Assembly (NCBI RefSeq): GCF_002886255.1
Contig: NZ_KZ614149.1
Coordinates: forward strand, 3,903,272-3,967,271
Reading direction: 5' to 3'
DNA from: Alteribacillus bidgolensis
GTDB taxonomy: Bacteria > Bacillota > Bacilli > Bacillales > Marinococcaceae
DNA: 64,000 bases
Each line of letters starts with the position of its first letter. The stretch's first letter is position 1. Below the pieces are notes generated by a model, which searched no databases, was not told the origin of the DNA, and worked only from the letters and a program-made list of their open reading frames with translations. This document shows positions 18,457 to 28,871 of this stretch, piece by piece. A program made the translations under genes and the position numbers.

Positions 18457-19380
18457 ATGACGAACAGACAGTCTCCTACAGGAATATCAGGATTTCCAGT
18501 TTCGCCGTTTGATGAAAACGGAAACATTGATGAAAAAGCATTAACCGTAAATATCGAATTTCTACTTGATGAAGGTTTAGAATCTATTTTTATTGCCTGC
18601 GGTGCTGGTGAATTTCATAATCTCAGCAATGAAGAATTCGAAAGCGTGGTTAAATTAGCCTCTTCTGTTGTTGAGGGTAAAGTGCCGTTTTATACCGGAG
18701 TGGGTGGGAATTTAACAGAAGCACTAGAAAAAGCAAAGATTTCAGAAAAATATGGTGCTGATGGATACTTGATACTTCCGCCATACTTAATCGAAGGCGA
18801 ACAAGAAGGAATTTACGAATATTACAGAGCCATCGTAACAAGCACCGACTTAAATGCTATTCTCTATCAAAGGGCAAATGCGGTATTGCAGCTGGAAACA
18901 TTGAAAAGATTACTAGACTTCCCACAGGTTGTTGGATTAAAAGATGGTATTGGAAACATGGAGATGAACATTGAATTCACTCAGGAAATTGGTGCCCGTC
19001 TTGGATGGCTAAATGGTATGCCGATGGCAGAGGTGACGATGCCAGCTTATCTTTCACTCGGATATAAATGCTATTCATCAGCGATTTCCAATTACATTCC
19101 GCATATTTCAAGAAAGTTTTACGATGCCCTTCTTAACGATGATAGTCAGACCGTAAATGAAATCTTTGAAAATGTTATTTTGCCAATCAATCGTATTAGA
19201 AGAAAAAGAAAAGGATATGCGGTAGCATTAATAAAAGCCGGAATGGAAATTGTAGGTCTTCCAGTAACAAACACGGTAAGACCACCTGTTACACCAGTGG
19301 AAAAAGAGCATTATGAAGAATTGAAACAAATTTTAACTCGTGCTCTTGAAAAATATCCATCAAATAAAGTATCTATTTAA
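18457..19380 (+). CDS. kdgD: 5-dehydro-4-deoxyglucarate dehydratase
   Basis: A 307-residue member of the DHDPS/NAL class I lyase family. It dehydrates and decarboxylates 5-keto-4-deoxyglucarate to 2-oxoglutarate semialdehyde. The Schiff-base Lys is in [12 protein letters not shown] (about residue 165) and the catalytic Tyr in AILYQRAN (about 135). Length matches KdgD. It is the first gene of the operon, 24 bases before the semialdehyde dehydrogenase that uses its product. The GGAAAGG ribosome site is modest. Confidence 0.9.
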   Translation: MTNRQSPTGISGFPVSPFDENGNIDEKALTVNIEFLLDEGLESIFIACGAGEFHNLSNEEFESVVKLASSVVEGKVPFYTGVGGNLTEALEKAKISEKYGADGYLILPPYLIEGEQEGIYEYYRAIVTSTDLNAILYQRANAVLQLETLKRLLDFPQVVGLKDGIGNMEMNIEFTQEIGARLGWLNGMPMAEVTMPAYLSLGYKCYSSAISNYIPHISRKFYDALLNDDSQTVNEIFENVILPINRIRRKRKGYAVALIKAGMEIVGLPVTNTVRPPVTPVEKEHYEELKQILTRALEKYPSNKVSI

Positions 19381-19403
19381 TTCTATATTTGGAGGGATTT
19401 ATC

Positions 19404-20867
19404 ATGGCAGTTCAAACAGAAACAAGCAACAAATTCTTGAACTACATAAATGGAGAATGGGTTGCTTCTAACACAAACGAGGTATTGACAAATACGAACC
19501 CAGCCAATACAGATGATGTAGTAGGACAAGTACAAAAATCTTCGAGAGATGATCTTGAACAAGCAGTAGCAGCTGCAAAATCTGCAAAAAAAGAATGGAA
19601 CAACTTAGCGGGTGCTGCAAGAGGCCAATATCTATTTAAAGCAGCAGACATTCTTGAAAGTCGTATAGAAGACATTGCAGAATGCATGACAAGGGAAATG
19701 GGTAAAACTTTCCCAGAAGCAAAAGGAGAAACAGCTCGAGGTGTAGCTATTCTTCGTTACTATGCAGGTGAAGGTATGAGAAAAGTTGGAGATGTTATCC
19801 CTTCCACTGATAGTGATGCGTTAATGTTCACAACAAGAGCTCCTTTAGGAGTCGTTGGTGTTGTCACTCCTTGGAACTTCCCAGTGGCGATTCCAATATG
19901 GAAAACAGCCCCTGCCTTGATTTATGGAAATACGGTAGTTCTTAAACCGGCTTCAGAGGCAGCTGTAACATGTGCCAAGATCTTCGAATGTTTTGCAGAA
20001 GCAGGAATTCCAGCTGGTGTTGTAAATATGGTTACCGGCCCAGGATCTGTCATTGGACAAGGTCTTGCAGAGCATCCTGATGTGAATGGAATCACCTTTA
20101 CTGGTTCTAATACAGTAGGTAAGCAAATTGGACAGGCTGCTCTTGCACGCGGTGCAAAGTATCAGCTCGAAATGGGCGGTAAAAACCCTGTTATTGTCGC
20201 AAATGATGCTGACATTGACCTTGCTGTTGAAGCAACCATCAGCGGCGGACTTCGTTCCACTGGCCAAAAATGCACAGCAACAAGCCGTGTAATCGTACAA
20301 AGCGACGTGTATGATAAGTTTAAAGAAAAGCTTGTTGCTAAAGTGAAAGAAATTAGTGTAGGCAACGGATTAAACGATGGTATCTGGATGGGGCCAAGCG
20401 CAAGCGAATCTCAGCTAAATACAGTACTTTCCTACATTGAAAAAGGAAAAGAAGAAGGCACTCTTCTTTGCGGCGGTGATAGATTATCTGGTGAAGAACA
20501 TAATAAAGGTTATTTCGTGGAACCAACTGTATTTGAAGATATCAAATCAGAAGCTTCTATTGCTCAAGAAGAAATCTTTGGTCCAGTTCTCGCTCTTATG
20601 AAAGTGGATACCGTTGAAGCAGCTTTAGAACTTGCAAATGACGTAGAGTACGGGTTAAGTGCGTCTATTTTCACTACAAACATTCAAAAGATGCTTTCCT
20701 TTATTAACGAAATGGACGCCGGTCTTGTTCGTATTAATGCTGAAAGTGCTGGAGTGGAACTGCAGGCACCATTTGGAGGGATGAAACAATCAAGCTCTCA
20801 TTCCCGTGAACAAGGGGAAGCGGCAAAAGAATTCTTTACCTCTATTAAAACAGTGTTTGTTAAGTAA
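19404..20867 (+). CDS. 2,5-dioxovalerate (2-oxoglutarate semialdehyde) dehydrogenase
   Basis: A 487-residue aldehyde dehydrogenase. ATG 19404 is chosen over the upstream in-frame TTG because GGAGGG (19391-19396) precedes it. Catalytic Glu is in LEMGGKNP and Cys in [11 protein letters not shown]. With KdgD it completes conversion of glucarate/galactarate to 2-oxoglutarate, which enters the citric acid cycle. B. subtilis YcbD is the equivalent gene in its glucarate cluster. A short GGGGG-GACT-CCCCC hairpin follows the stop (20871-20884) and may lower read-through into the transporter genes. Confidence 0.9.
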   Translation: MAVQTETSNKFLNYINGEWVASNTNEVLTNTNPANTDDVVGQVQKSSRDDLEQAVAAAKSAKKEWNNLAGAARGQYLFKAADILESRIEDIAECMTREMGKTFPEAKGETARGVAILRYYAGEGMRKVGDVIPSTDSDALMFTTRAPLGVVGVVTPWNFPVAIPIWKTAPALIYGNTVVLKPASEAAVTCAKIFECFAEAGIPAGVVNMVTGPGSVIGQGLAEHPDVNGITFTGSNTVGKQIGQAALARGAKYQLEMGGKNPVIVANDADIDLAVEATISGGLRSTGQKCTATSRVIVQSDVYDKFKEKLVAKVKEISVGNGLNDGIWMGPSASESQLNTVLSYIEKGKEEGTLLCGGDRLSGEEHNKGYFVEPTVFEDIKSEASIAQEEIFGPVLALMKVDTVEAALELANDVEYGLSASIFTTNIQKMLSFINEMDAGLVRINAESAGVELQAPFGGMKQSSSHSREQGEAAKEFFTSIKTVFVK

Positions 20868-21024
20868 TAAGGGGGGACTCCCCCTATCATTTAAATTATT
20901 AGATGTAAGGGAAAAAACCTTTTATGAAAGCGTTTTTTTGAATCATTTTTCAATATACGTTTCATAATTTTTGAAAAAATGTAAGGGTTAACATTTAAAA
21001 AATAAAAAAAGAAGAGGTGTTGAC

Positions 21025-22110
21025 ATGAAGAAATTATTGATGGTGTTAATAATCGCATTTCTAGGTGCAATACTGGCTGCATGCGGATCTGGTTCTGAAG
21101 AATCTTCTGGAGGTGGACAATCATCACAAGCCAATGAACAAGATGGCGGTGAAGAAGCCAGCGTTGATTTAAATAGAATTCGAGTCCTTATCGGTTCTTC
21201 CTCAACAGGCGGAGATACCTATCAAAATGCTGATGCTGTAAGCAGATATACGGAAGAAGTTTTAGATACCAATATGAAAGTAGACGCTGTAGGTGCACTC
21301 CGCGCATTTGACGAATTGGGTAAGGCAAAAGATGATGGCAGTACGATTATGTTTTTCCACGACATGGCTTATTTAGGTGTAGAATATGGAAGCTTTGACG
21401 AAAAAGATGAACTTGAAAACTGGACAATTGGGCCAATGGTATCCATAAATCCAGGGAACGCATTTTTAACAAGTGCTGATGCTCCATATGAAACGATGGC
21501 TGAGTCTGCTGAATGGCTAGAAGAAAATCCAGATGAAACCATCACAGTAGCAGTTGAGGCCGGCGGTGTATCAGAAGTTACATTTGACGCTTATTATTTA
21601 TGGGTAGAACAGGAATTTGGTACTGAAGTATCCGAACGTATTCACGCTTACGTAACAGGATCTCAGGAGGACAAAGACCAAGCATTATGGGATGGAAATG
21701 CTGACATAATCCATGGATCTATTGGTGCGAATAAGCAATACACAGAAGATGGGGTAGACGACAAGATTAAAATGAAGTTTTTGGGTGTTTCAGCTAGTGA
21801 AAGAGTAGAAGGTTTTGACGTTCCTACATTTAATGAGCAAGGAATTACAGTAGATGGCGAGGAGTTTGTTTTTGACAAAGAATTTTTCTTCTTAATGCCA
21901 AAAGACGTAGATTCTAATTTTGCAGCTGCACTAGATCAAGCAGTAGAGGAAGTTGTAGAAAACCCAGATTACGAAGAGGATTTAAACACAAACACTTACA
22001 TTGTTAACCATAGGCCGGCAGAAGAAGCAGAAGAATATTTATTTGAAAAGAGAGAAAAAATTCGTTCCGTTATTGAACAGGCACCAGACTTAAATGAAAT
22101 CGCAAAATAA
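21025..22110 (+). CDS. tctC: TctC-type solute-binding lipoprotein
   Basis: A 361-residue extracellular receptor of a tripartite tricarboxylate transporter. It has a lipoprotein signal with Cys20 in ILAACGSG, an acidic Ser/Gly linker, then the binding domain (VLIGSSSTGGDTYQNADAVSRY to VEEVVENPDYEEDL). TctA and TctB follow. In this operon the ligand is most likely glucarate, galactarate or a related hexarate, taken up by the TctAB membrane pair with an ion gradient. The protein is very acidic, as in salt-adapted species. Confidence 0.88.
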   Translation: MKKLLMVLIIAFLGAILAACGSGSEESSGGGQSSQANEQDGGEEASVDLNRIRVLIGSSSTGGDTYQNADAVSRYTEEVLDTNMKVDAVGALRAFDELGKAKDDGSTIMFFHDMAYLGVEYGSFDEKDELENWTIGPMVSINPGNAFLTSADAPYETMAESAEWLEENPDETITVAVEAGGVSEVTFDAYYLWVEQEFGTEVSERIHAYVTGSQEDKDQALWDGNADIIHGSIGANKQYTEDGVDDKIKMKFLGVSASERVEGFDVPTFNEQGITVDGEEFVFDKEFFFLMPKDVDSNFAAALDQAVEEVVENPDYEEDLNTNTYIVNHRPAEEAEEYLFEKREKIRSVIEQAPDLNEIAK

Positions 22111-22123
22111 GTTATTGGAACAT

Positions 22124-22296
22124 GGGTCTGTCTTAAAAGGTTAATTGGGTCATCCAGCAACTGGGATATAGCGGGAAAGGCGGTACTGTTAAGATTCCTC
22201 AGTGAACGATTTTGCTCACGAGAAGCTTAACACCTCCCGCGGATAGCGAATATATTCCACTTGTGTTGGCCGAGAATTGACTAATGGGACAGTCCC
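22124..22296. repeat. MITE-like intergenic element A
   Basis: The segment starts GGGTCTGTCTTAAAAGG and ends ATGGGACAGTCCC, which are imperfect inverted copies. The interior (22180-22260) contains a palindrome-rich block (CCTCCCGCGGATAGCGAAT) of a kind dispersed in Bacillaceae genomes. A shorter element with related ends is at 41954-42023. It sits between tctC and tctB inside the operon without breaking a gene. Confidence 0.5.
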
Positions 22297-22325
22297 TCCA
22301 TTTTCAAAGGAGGAAGGTGAGGGAT

Positions 22326-22730
22326 GTGAGTGATCTCTTAACTATTGAATTATCATACAACAACTATCATCTCCTTTTCCCGAGAATTATTATAAGTATT
22401 CTTATCATTTTAGGCATTGTTCTTTTAATCACGAACATCATAAAAAGAGTAAAAAATGGGAACTTAACAAGCTTTAGCTTTACGTTTTTTGTAGATAATT
22501 ATGATAAAGTGAAGCTTTTTGGAACCGCTGTATTATTAATAGTATATGCTGGAACGCTTGAAATAATTGGTTTTATACCAGCTAGTGTTCTCTTTATGTT
22601 TTTAGTCACACTCTTATATATCGGAAATATAAGAAAAAAGTCTATTATGATTTCCGTATCAAACTCGCTGGCTACCACAATCATTGTTTGGTATGTGTTT
22701 GGACAGTTGTTTGATATTACTTTGCCATAA
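22326..22730 (+). CDS. tctB: TctB-type small membrane subunit
   Basis: About 134 residues with four membrane helices, the small integral subunit of the tripartite tricarboxylate transporter. The start is uncertain: GTG 22326 follows AAGGTGA and GTG 22317 follows AAAGGAGG too closely, so 22326 is preferred. The C-terminal half (ASVLFMFLVTLLYIGNIRK, then IIVWYVFGQLFDITLP) is typical. It lies between tctC and tctA, 13 bases before tctA, and is needed with them for hexarate import. Confidence 0.82.
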   Translation: MSDLLTIELSYNNYHLLFPRIIISILIILGIVLLITNIIKRVKNGNLTSFSFTFFVDNYDKVKLFGTAVLLIVYAGTLEIIGFIPASVLFMFLVTLLYIGNIRKKSIMISVSNSLATTIIVWYVFGQLFDITLP

Positions 22731-22743
22731 AGGGGGGACACCA

Positions 22744-24249
22744 ATGTCAATCTTTGAAATACTAACCCCGTTGTCTGTCTTACTTTGTTTTTTAGGTGTT
22801 TTTATAGGGATCGTTATGGGTGCCATACCCGGGATGACTGCTACGATGGCCATTGCTATCTTTATGCCCCTTACATATGCCCTGGACATGATTGACTCCA
22901 TTGGTCTACTAATTGGTTTGTACGTTGGAGGAATTAGTGGTGGTTTAGTACCCGCTGTTTTATTAAATATTCCAGGTACTCCTTCCTCTTTATGTACAAC
23001 ATTTGACGGATACCCGATGACCAAAAAAGGAGAAGGGGAAAAAGCGTTAAAAGTAGGAATCACAGCCTCAATTATAGGTGGTTTTTTCAGTTTAACTATT
23101 TTATATTTCTTTGCCCCGGTACTAGCTTCTGTAGCAATTGATTTCTCTTCGGTGGAAAAATTCTTAATTATTGTGTTTGCTTTAACAGTTATTGCTTCGA
23201 TATCAAAAGGAAGCTTACTCGGCGGAATTTTCAGTGGACTTCTTGGTATGTTTATCAGTCTTATAGGTACATTTACCGATAATAATCAAATGCGGCTTGT
23301 GCCCCCAGGCTTAGAAGATCAATTGGTCTACGGTTTTTCTCTTTTGCCCGTGTTGATTGGTTTATTTGCAATCGGACAAATCTTACAAGAGTCAGAAGAA
23401 GGGATGAAAGCAGCTTCTCATCAGAAGATTGACCTTCATAAAGGAAACAAGAATACTCGATTTAGTTTTAAACTTTTTAAAAATCAAAAAATCAATGTTC
23501 TTCGTTCTTCTATTATCGGAACTTTTGTAGGGATGCTGCCGGGAGTAGGTGGAAGTGCGGCTTCTATCACAGCTTATTCTCAAACCAAAAACTTCTCCAA
23601 AAACCCAGAGAAGCTTGGAACAGGAGAACCGGAAGGACTGGTATCTAGTGAGTCTGCGAATAATGGTTTGATTGGCGGGGCCTTGATTCCGCTTCTTTCT
23701 TTAGGGATACCTGGAGACAGTACGACAGCTATCTTGATAGGAGCATTTTTATTACAGGGAATTGAAATTGGGCCACTATTTATTACGTCCAACCAAGATC
23801 TATGGAGTGGGATTGTTTTCGCGCTGGTTATTGCAAATATCGTTATGTTTATTTTGATGTTTTTCTCCATCAAATACTTTGCGAAAATCGTGTTCATCCC
23901 AAAGTATATCATTTTTCCGATTATCGTTGTAGCTTGTGTTGTTGGGTCCTATGCTATCAACAACGGTGTTATGTTTGATGTTTGGACCCTTTTGTTATTT
24001 GGTTTATTAGGTTACATTTTCCCTAAAATCGGTGTCCAGATTCCGTCTTTCTTAATTGGTTTTATATTAGGAACGGAAGCAGAAAAATATTTTGTTGATA
24101 GCTTAAAAGGAAGCGGCGGCGACTTAACAATCTTTTTCACAAAAGGACCTATTGCCATAGTTTTGTGGATCTTGATTATCGGATCTGTAACTTATGCCAT
24201 TATCGACAGTCGCAGAACGAAAAAGGCGGCTGAACAAAACGTATCCTAA
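22744..24249 (+). CDS. tctA: TctA-type large membrane subunit
   Basis: A 501-residue permease with about 12 helices. ATG 22744 follows AAGGGGGG; the upstream in-frame starts lie inside tctB. The family motifs GIVMGAIPGMTATMAIA and GMLPGVGGSAAS, a repeated G-x-x-P-G-x-G loop, are both present, as is NNGLIGGALIPLLSLGIPGD. It forms the transport channel of the TctABC system in this operon. Confidence 0.9.
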   Translation: MSIFEILTPLSVLLCFLGVFIGIVMGAIPGMTATMAIAIFMPLTYALDMIDSIGLLIGLYVGGISGGLVPAVLLNIPGTPSSLCTTFDGYPMTKKGEGEKALKVGITASIIGGFFSLTILYFFAPVLASVAIDFSSVEKFLIIVFALTVIASISKGSLLGGIFSGLLGMFISLIGTFTDNNQMRLVPPGLEDQLVYGFSLLPVLIGLFAIGQILQESEEGMKAASHQKIDLHKGNKNTRFSFKLFKNQKINVLRSSIIGTFVGMLPGVGGSAASITAYSQTKNFSKNPEKLGTGEPEGLVSSESANNGLIGGALIPLLSLGIPGDSTTAILIGAFLLQGIEIGPLFITSNQDLWSGIVFALVIANIVMFILMFFSIKYFAKIVFIPKYIIFPIIVVACVVGSYAINNGVMFDVWTLLLFGLLGYIFPKIGVQIPSFLIGFILGTEAEKYFVDSLKGSGGDLTIFFTKGPIAIVLWILIIGSVTYAIIDSRRTKKAAEQNVS

Positions 24250-24298
24250 AACCATGTGATTCCAAAAAATAGCGAATATAAAGTAGGAGAGGTTAGTT

Positions 24299-25648
24299 AT
24301 GCAATCTCATATGAAAACAAAGAACGAAACACCAACACTAGTTGATCTTTCTGTTTATACAGTCGCCGGAAATGATAGCATGCTGCTTAATTTAAGCGGT
24401 GCTCATGGCCCGTTTTTCACAAGAAATGTTGTTATTTTAAAGGATAACAGCGGGAACATTGGGGTTGGTGAGGTTCCTGGTGGTGAAGGCATCCGAAAAA
24501 CATTAGAGGATGCAAAAGCATTGTTAGTGGGCGAATCAATCGGTAACTATAAAAACATTCTAAAAAAGGTAAGAGAAGCATTTGCAAACCGTGATGCTTC
24601 AGGGCGTGGATACCAGACCTTTGATTTGCGAATCACGATTCATGCAGTCACTGCATTGGAGGCTGCATTGTTGGATCTACTTGGAAAATATCTCAACGTT
24701 CCTGTTGCTGCACTGCTTGGTAACGGTCAAGAGAGATCGGAAGTGGAAACGCTTGGTTATTTGTTCTATATCGGCGATCGTAACAAAACGGATTTACCGT
24801 ATGTAAGTGACCTAAACGCAGATAATGATTGGTTCCGTCTGCGGCATGAAGAGGCCTTAACTCCTGAAGCTGTTGTTCGATTGGCTGAAGCTGCGTATGA
24901 TCGTTACGGGTTCCGTGATTTCAAGCTCAAAGGTGGAGTACTTCGCGGAAAAGAAGAAATCGAAGCAGTGACTGCGTTATCTGAAAGATTTCCTGATGCA
25001 CGCATCACCTTAGATCCAAATGGTGCATGGTCTTTAGAAGAAGCAATTAAACTTTGTAAAGACCAGCACAACGTGTTGGCATACGCAGAAGACCCGTGCG
25101 GAGCAGAAAATGGTTTTTCTGCTCGTGAAGTAATGAATGAATTTAGAAAAGCAACCGGCCTGCCAACAGCAACCAACATGATTGCGACCGATTGGCGCCA
25201 AATGGGACATGCCGTGCAACTGCAGGCTGTAGACATACCACTGGCTGACCCGCACTTTTGGACCATGGAAGGTTCCGTTCGTGTTGCTCAAATGTGTAAT
25301 GATTGGGGACTAACATGGGGATCTCATTCTAATAATCACTTTGACATTTCACTTGCGATGTTTACACACGTCGCTGCTGCGGCACCTGGAGACATCACTG
25401 CTATTGACACTCACTGGATTTGGCAGGACGGCCAGCGCTTAACCAAAGAGCCATTAAAAATTGAAGACGGTAAAATTAAAGTGCCGGAAAAACCTGGTCT
25501 TGGCGTTGAAGTAGATATGGAGCAAATCGAAGCTGCTCATAACGTGTATAAGAAGGAAGGGCTTGGAGCAAGAGATGACTCCGTCGCAATGCAATACCTT
25601 ATTCCGAACTGGACATTTGATAATAAACGTCCGTGTCTCGTGAGATAA
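24299..25648 (+). CDS. gudD: Glucarate dehydratase
   Basis: A 449-residue enolase-superfamily enzyme that dehydrates D-glucarate (and L-idarate) to 5-keto-4-deoxyglucarate, the KdgD substrate. Catalytic residues are visible: the KxK motif in FKLKGGV (about 209-212), metal ligands from DPNGAW onward, NMIATDW and the His of [13 protein letters not shown]. Length equals the family. It lies 49 bases after tctA, with GGAGAGG before the ATG. It belongs to the same transcript as kdgD. Confidence 0.93.
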   Translation: MQSHMKTKNETPTLVDLSVYTVAGNDSMLLNLSGAHGPFFTRNVVILKDNSGNIGVGEVPGGEGIRKTLEDAKALLVGESIGNYKNILKKVREAFANRDASGRGYQTFDLRITIHAVTALEAALLDLLGKYLNVPVAALLGNGQERSEVETLGYLFYIGDRNKTDLPYVSDLNADNDWFRLRHEEALTPEAVVRLAEAAYDRYGFRDFKLKGGVLRGKEEIEAVTALSERFPDARITLDPNGAWSLEEAIKLCKDQHNVLAYAEDPCGAENGFSAREVMNEFRKATGLPTATNMIATDWRQMGHAVQLQAVDIPLADPHFWTMEGSVRVAQMCNDWGLTWGSHSNNHFDISLAMFTHVAAAAPGDITAIDTHWIWQDGQRLTKEPLKIEDGKIKVPEKPGLGVEVDMEQIEAAHNVYKKEGLGARDDSVAMQYLIPNWTFDNKRPCLVR

Positions 25649-25691
25649 AAGGATTTCTATTTCCCCTTTTAAAAAACAATGTTTGGTAGAA

Positions 25692-25726
25692 GCAGCTGTC
25701 TCACTAGACCTAGTGATAGCTCCTGC
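25692..25726 (+). other. Intercistronic stem-loop gudD-garD
   Basis: TCACTA-GACC-TAGTGA forms a tight hairpin, with GCAG/CTGC able to close an outer stem. No T-tract follows, so it more likely stabilises or segments the mRNA than terminates it. Confidence 0.4.
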
Positions 25727-25763
25727 AGGTAAGGATGGATAATGACAAAAGGAGGGTGATCCG

Positions 25764-27290
25764 ATGTTGGAAAATACAAACAGCCCCCGGTATATTAAAC
25801 TAAATGACAAAGACAATGTCGCTATAATTGTTAATGCTGGCGGGTTGTCGGAAGGTACACTTTTTCCTTGCGGCCTTACATTAACCGAGCGTGTACCGGA
25901 AGGACATAAAGTTGCTTTAACAAATCTGGAAAAAGATGAACCTATTGTACGATACGGTGAAGTGATTGGATTTGCTCATAGTACAATAGAAGAAGGCAGC
26001 TGGGTGAAGGAATCTTTAGTCGTTATGAACACTCCGCCCCAATTAGATGACCTGCCAATTGCTAATAAAGTGCCGGAACCAGCCGAACCGCTTGAAGGTT
26101 ATACTTTTGAAGGGTATCGTAATGAAGATGGTACAGCTGGAACCAAAAATGTATTAGGCATTACCACAAGTGTTCAATGCGTGGCCGGTGTATTAGATTT
26201 TGCTGTAAAACGAATTAAAGAAGAAATACTTCCGAAATATCCGAATGTTGATGATGTCGTTCCCCTAAATCATAATTATGGATGCGGAGTTGCTATAAAT
26301 GCACCCGAAGCTGAAATTCCGATTCGAACCGTTCAAAATATGGCCATTCATCCTAACTTTGGCGGGGAAGTCCTAGTAGTTGGATTAGGGTGTGAAAAAC
26401 TTGTTCCGACCAGGTTAACCCCTGATGGAAGTACGGAAGATATTGTATCCTTGCAGGATCAAATTGGCTTTTCAAATATGATTAAATCTATTATGGAAAT
26501 GGCTGATGAAAGACTTGCTAGATTAAATAAACGTGAACGGGTCACTTGCCCTGTTTCAGATTTAGTCATTGGAATGCAGTGCGGAGGAAGTGACGCATTT
26601 TCAGGAGTAACAGCAAATCCAGCATTGGGATATGCTGCAGATCTCTTGGTGCGTGCAGGTGCCACCGTTTTATTTTCTGAAGTGACAGAAGTCCGGGATG
26701 CCATCCACTTGTTAACTCCAAGAGCGGTAAATGAGAACGTTGGGAAGGCTCTGATAGAGGAGATGAGATGGTACGATAATTATTTACAAAAAGGAGAAGC
26801 AGATAGAAGCGCTAACCCATCCCCCGGAAATAAGTTAGGCGGCCTTACAAATGTTGTAGAAAAATCTCTTGGATCCATCGCTAAATCCGGAAACAGTCCC
26901 ATTGTGGACGTATTATCCCCAGGACAGAGAGCGACGAAGAAAGGGTTGAATTTCGCAGCAACGCCAGCTAGTGATTTTGTTTGCGGAACACTGCAATTAG
27001 CGTCAGGTATGCATCTACAGGTATTTACGACTGGACGAGGAACTCCTTATAGTTTGTCCATGGCTCCTGTGGTTAAAGTATCAACTAGAAACGCATTAAC
27101 CGAGCAATGGCATGACTTAATTGATGTAAATGCAGGTACCATTGCCACAGGTGAGGCAACTATTGAAGAAGTGGGCTGGGAAATATTTAATTACATCATA
27201 GACGTAGCCAGCGGCCGCAAGCATACATGGGCGGATTATTGGGGTATCCACAACGATCTCAGCTTATTTAATCCAGCTCCTGTAACCTAA
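25764..27290 (+). CDS. garD: Galactarate dehydratase (UxaA/GarD family)
   Basis: A 508-residue protein of the altronate/galactarate dehydratase family. An N-terminal SAF domain (about 1-90) precedes the catalytic part with [36 protein letters not shown] and the C-terminal [21 protein letters not shown]. These are iron-dependent enzymes; GarD turns galactarate into 5-keto-4-deoxyglucarate. Context with kdgD and gudD favours galactarate over altronate. AAAGGAGGGTGATC before the ATG is an almost perfect ribosome site. Confidence 0.88.
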   Translation: MLENTNSPRYIKLNDKDNVAIIVNAGGLSEGTLFPCGLTLTERVPEGHKVALTNLEKDEPIVRYGEVIGFAHSTIEEGSWVKESLVVMNTPPQLDDLPIANKVPEPAEPLEGYTFEGYRNEDGTAGTKNVLGITTSVQCVAGVLDFAVKRIKEEILPKYPNVDDVVPLNHNYGCGVAINAPEAEIPIRTVQNMAIHPNFGGEVLVVGLGCEKLVPTRLTPDGSTEDIVSLQDQIGFSNMIKSIMEMADERLARLNKRERVTCPVSDLVIGMQCGGSDAFSGVTANPALGYAADLLVRAGATVLFSEVTEVRDAIHLLTPRAVNENVGKALIEEMRWYDNYLQKGEADRSANPSPGNKLGGLTNVVEKSLGSIAKSGNSPIVDVLSPGQRATKKGLNFAATPASDFVCGTLQLASGMHLQVFTTGRGTPYSLSMAPVVKVSTRNALTEQWHDLIDVNAGTIATGEATIEEVGWEIFNYIIDVASGRKHTWADYWGIHNDLSLFNPAPVT

Positions 27291-27760
27291 AGCCCTTTTA
27301 GTTGCTGCAGTTGTCATTGGTTAAAAAATAAATCCGAGCAAATTGAATCGTAGAATGATATAATGGAAGTTAAAATTATTGGGGTATGCAGTTAACAAGT
27401 GGCAGAAATCTGAATGAGAGGGATAAGGGAGTCGTAATGGGAAGGAAATTACCAGCGTACTCCCCTTGTTTACATTGTAAGGAAGTTGATATACAGTATA
27501 AAAACAACTACGGCATTCATACAATACTAACTAATGAAGCCCTTGTTTGAAATGGTGCGTCTACATTGTAACAATCCAATTGTTTATAGTGAGAATCTAT
27601 AACATATATTAACCACATTCAGATTTTTGAGTTTCTGCAGCTTTTTTTGTGTTATACGTAGAGGGAAACATGTCGTTTTGATGGAATGAAATTGCCTTAG
27701 AAAAGCCATGACACAACTATTTTATTAAAAAAACAACTTGGAATGTTAGGAGGAAAGGAT
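27291..27760. other. Intergenic region with a nested hairpin
   Basis: AAGGGAGT (27426-27433) can pair with ACTCCCCTT (27459-27467), and inside it GTAAT with ATTAC. This may end the garD transcript, although the T-tract is poor. No TTGTNNNACAA operator was found ahead of the regulator gene; TTGTAACAA near 27568 has the wrong spacing. Confidence 0.4.
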
Positions 27761-28462
27761 ATGACTAATAAAGAGATGATGATGGATATGAAATCTCTTA
27801 GTCGAAAATCCCTTTCAAAACAAGTGATAGATGAAATTATAAATTTGCTTGTCACAGAAAAACTTAAACCTGGGGACAAAATCCCAACAGAACTAGAACT
27901 TATGGAGATTTGTAATGTTAGCAGGCCGGTCATTCGTGAAGCTTTAACTTCATTGGAAGTTTTAGGAATTGTTAATCGTGGAACTCGTAACGGCACGTTT
28001 TTTTCTGATAAAATAGGCAGTCAGCCTTTTGCGATGATGTTAGCTTTGTCTGCTGGTGACGTGCGCTCTATTATTGAGATAAGAATAGCTTTGGAACTTG
28101 GTTTAGTTACATTAGCGGCAGAGAAAATTACGGAACAAGAGCTTGAAAAATTATGGGGAACGATAGAAGAAATGAAATCCTTGCCAACTGACGATTCTTC
28201 AAAAGTTGATAAACAATTTCATAAAATAATCGCTCATAGTGCTCAAAATCCCCTATTTGAAGGGATAATTGATCCATTACAAAACTTTCATGACAAAGTA
28301 TTAGATGAAATTCCTTTGGAAGATAGGGAATTAGAAAAAACAGTGAAATATCATATTGACATCTACCATGCATTAAAGAAAAGAGATCCTATAGAGGCTT
28401 ATACTAGCATGTATCGTCACCTTGATTTTGTACGAAATAAAGCACTTAAAAATATTGAATAA
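27761..28462 (+). CDS. GntR/FadR-family regulator of hexarate use
   Basis: A 233-residue regulator. ATG 27761 is preferred to 27743 since GGAGG lies between them at correct spacing. The N-terminal winged helix (KLKPGDKIPTELELMEICNVSRPVIREALTSLEVLGIVNRG) is followed by an FCD ligand domain with E-x-R (IEIRIALELG) and metal-type His residues. It closes the glucarate/galactarate gene set and probably binds the operators at 18185 and 18236. The effector is likely a hexarate or keto-deoxy intermediate. Confidence 0.88.
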   Translation: MTNKEMMMDMKSLSRKSLSKQVIDEIINLLVTEKLKPGDKIPTELELMEICNVSRPVIREALTSLEVLGIVNRGTRNGTFFSDKIGSQPFAMMLALSAGDVRSIIEIRIALELGLVTLAAEKITEQELEKLWGTIEEMKSLPTDDSSKVDKQFHKIIAHSAQNPLFEGIIDPLQNFHDKVLDEIPLEDRELEKTVKYHIDIYHALKKRDPIEAYTSMYRHLDFVRNKALKNIE

Positions 28463-28511
28463 TATGGAAGATAATAATAATGAAATTACTATTTATTCCT
28501 GAGAATACATT

Positions 28512-28550
28512 ACATCCACCCTCTCCGAATTAATGAGTGGATGTTTTTAT
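28512..28550 (+). terminator. Rho-independent terminator of the regulator gene
   Basis: ACATCCAC pairs with GTGGATGT, then TTTTTATTT. Confidence 0.8.
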
Positions 28551-28595
28551 TTGCACTTTATCTATCTAGTTGCATGCTATGCCTATACCAGAATA

Positions 28596-28871
28596 ATGCT
28601 TTTTAAACGAAATTCAAATAATCAGCGTACAGATGAATTATTAAAGGAATGGAATGATTGGTTGTCAGAGGGAAGACGATGTCCGGATATGAGCTATTTA
28701 AAAGATCGCAATCGGCAAGTGATTTTTTTATTTGTTGAGAAAAAACTTATAGAAACAAGGAACCAAACCATATCACTTCACCTTGGAAACACTTTTCATT
28801 CCTTTATTGCTTGGATCCCTTTTTTAGTTATGGTGGTTCCGGCTCTGCCTTTTCCAACTTCAACTAAATGA
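28596..28871 (+). CDS. Hypothetical small protein, doubtful
   Basis: From ATG 28596 a 91-residue frame reads through a hydrophilic, coding-like stretch (LLKEWNDWLSEGRRCPDMSY) and ends in a hydrophobic tail that overlaps the 3' end of the convergent activator gene. No ribosome site is visible and no family is recognised. The tail is probably only the shadow of the opposite gene. The first 60 residues may be a remnant of something larger. Confidence 0.3.
   Translation: MLFKRNSNNQRTDELLKEWNDWLSEGRRCPDMSYLKDRNRQVIFLFVEKKLIETRNQTISLHLGNTFHSFIAWIPFLVMVVPALPFPTSTK

Noticed and set aside
20925..20940. cre-like TGAAAGCGTTTTTTTG upstream of tctC
   Set aside because: Only the left half matches the consensus, and it lies in the middle of an operon.
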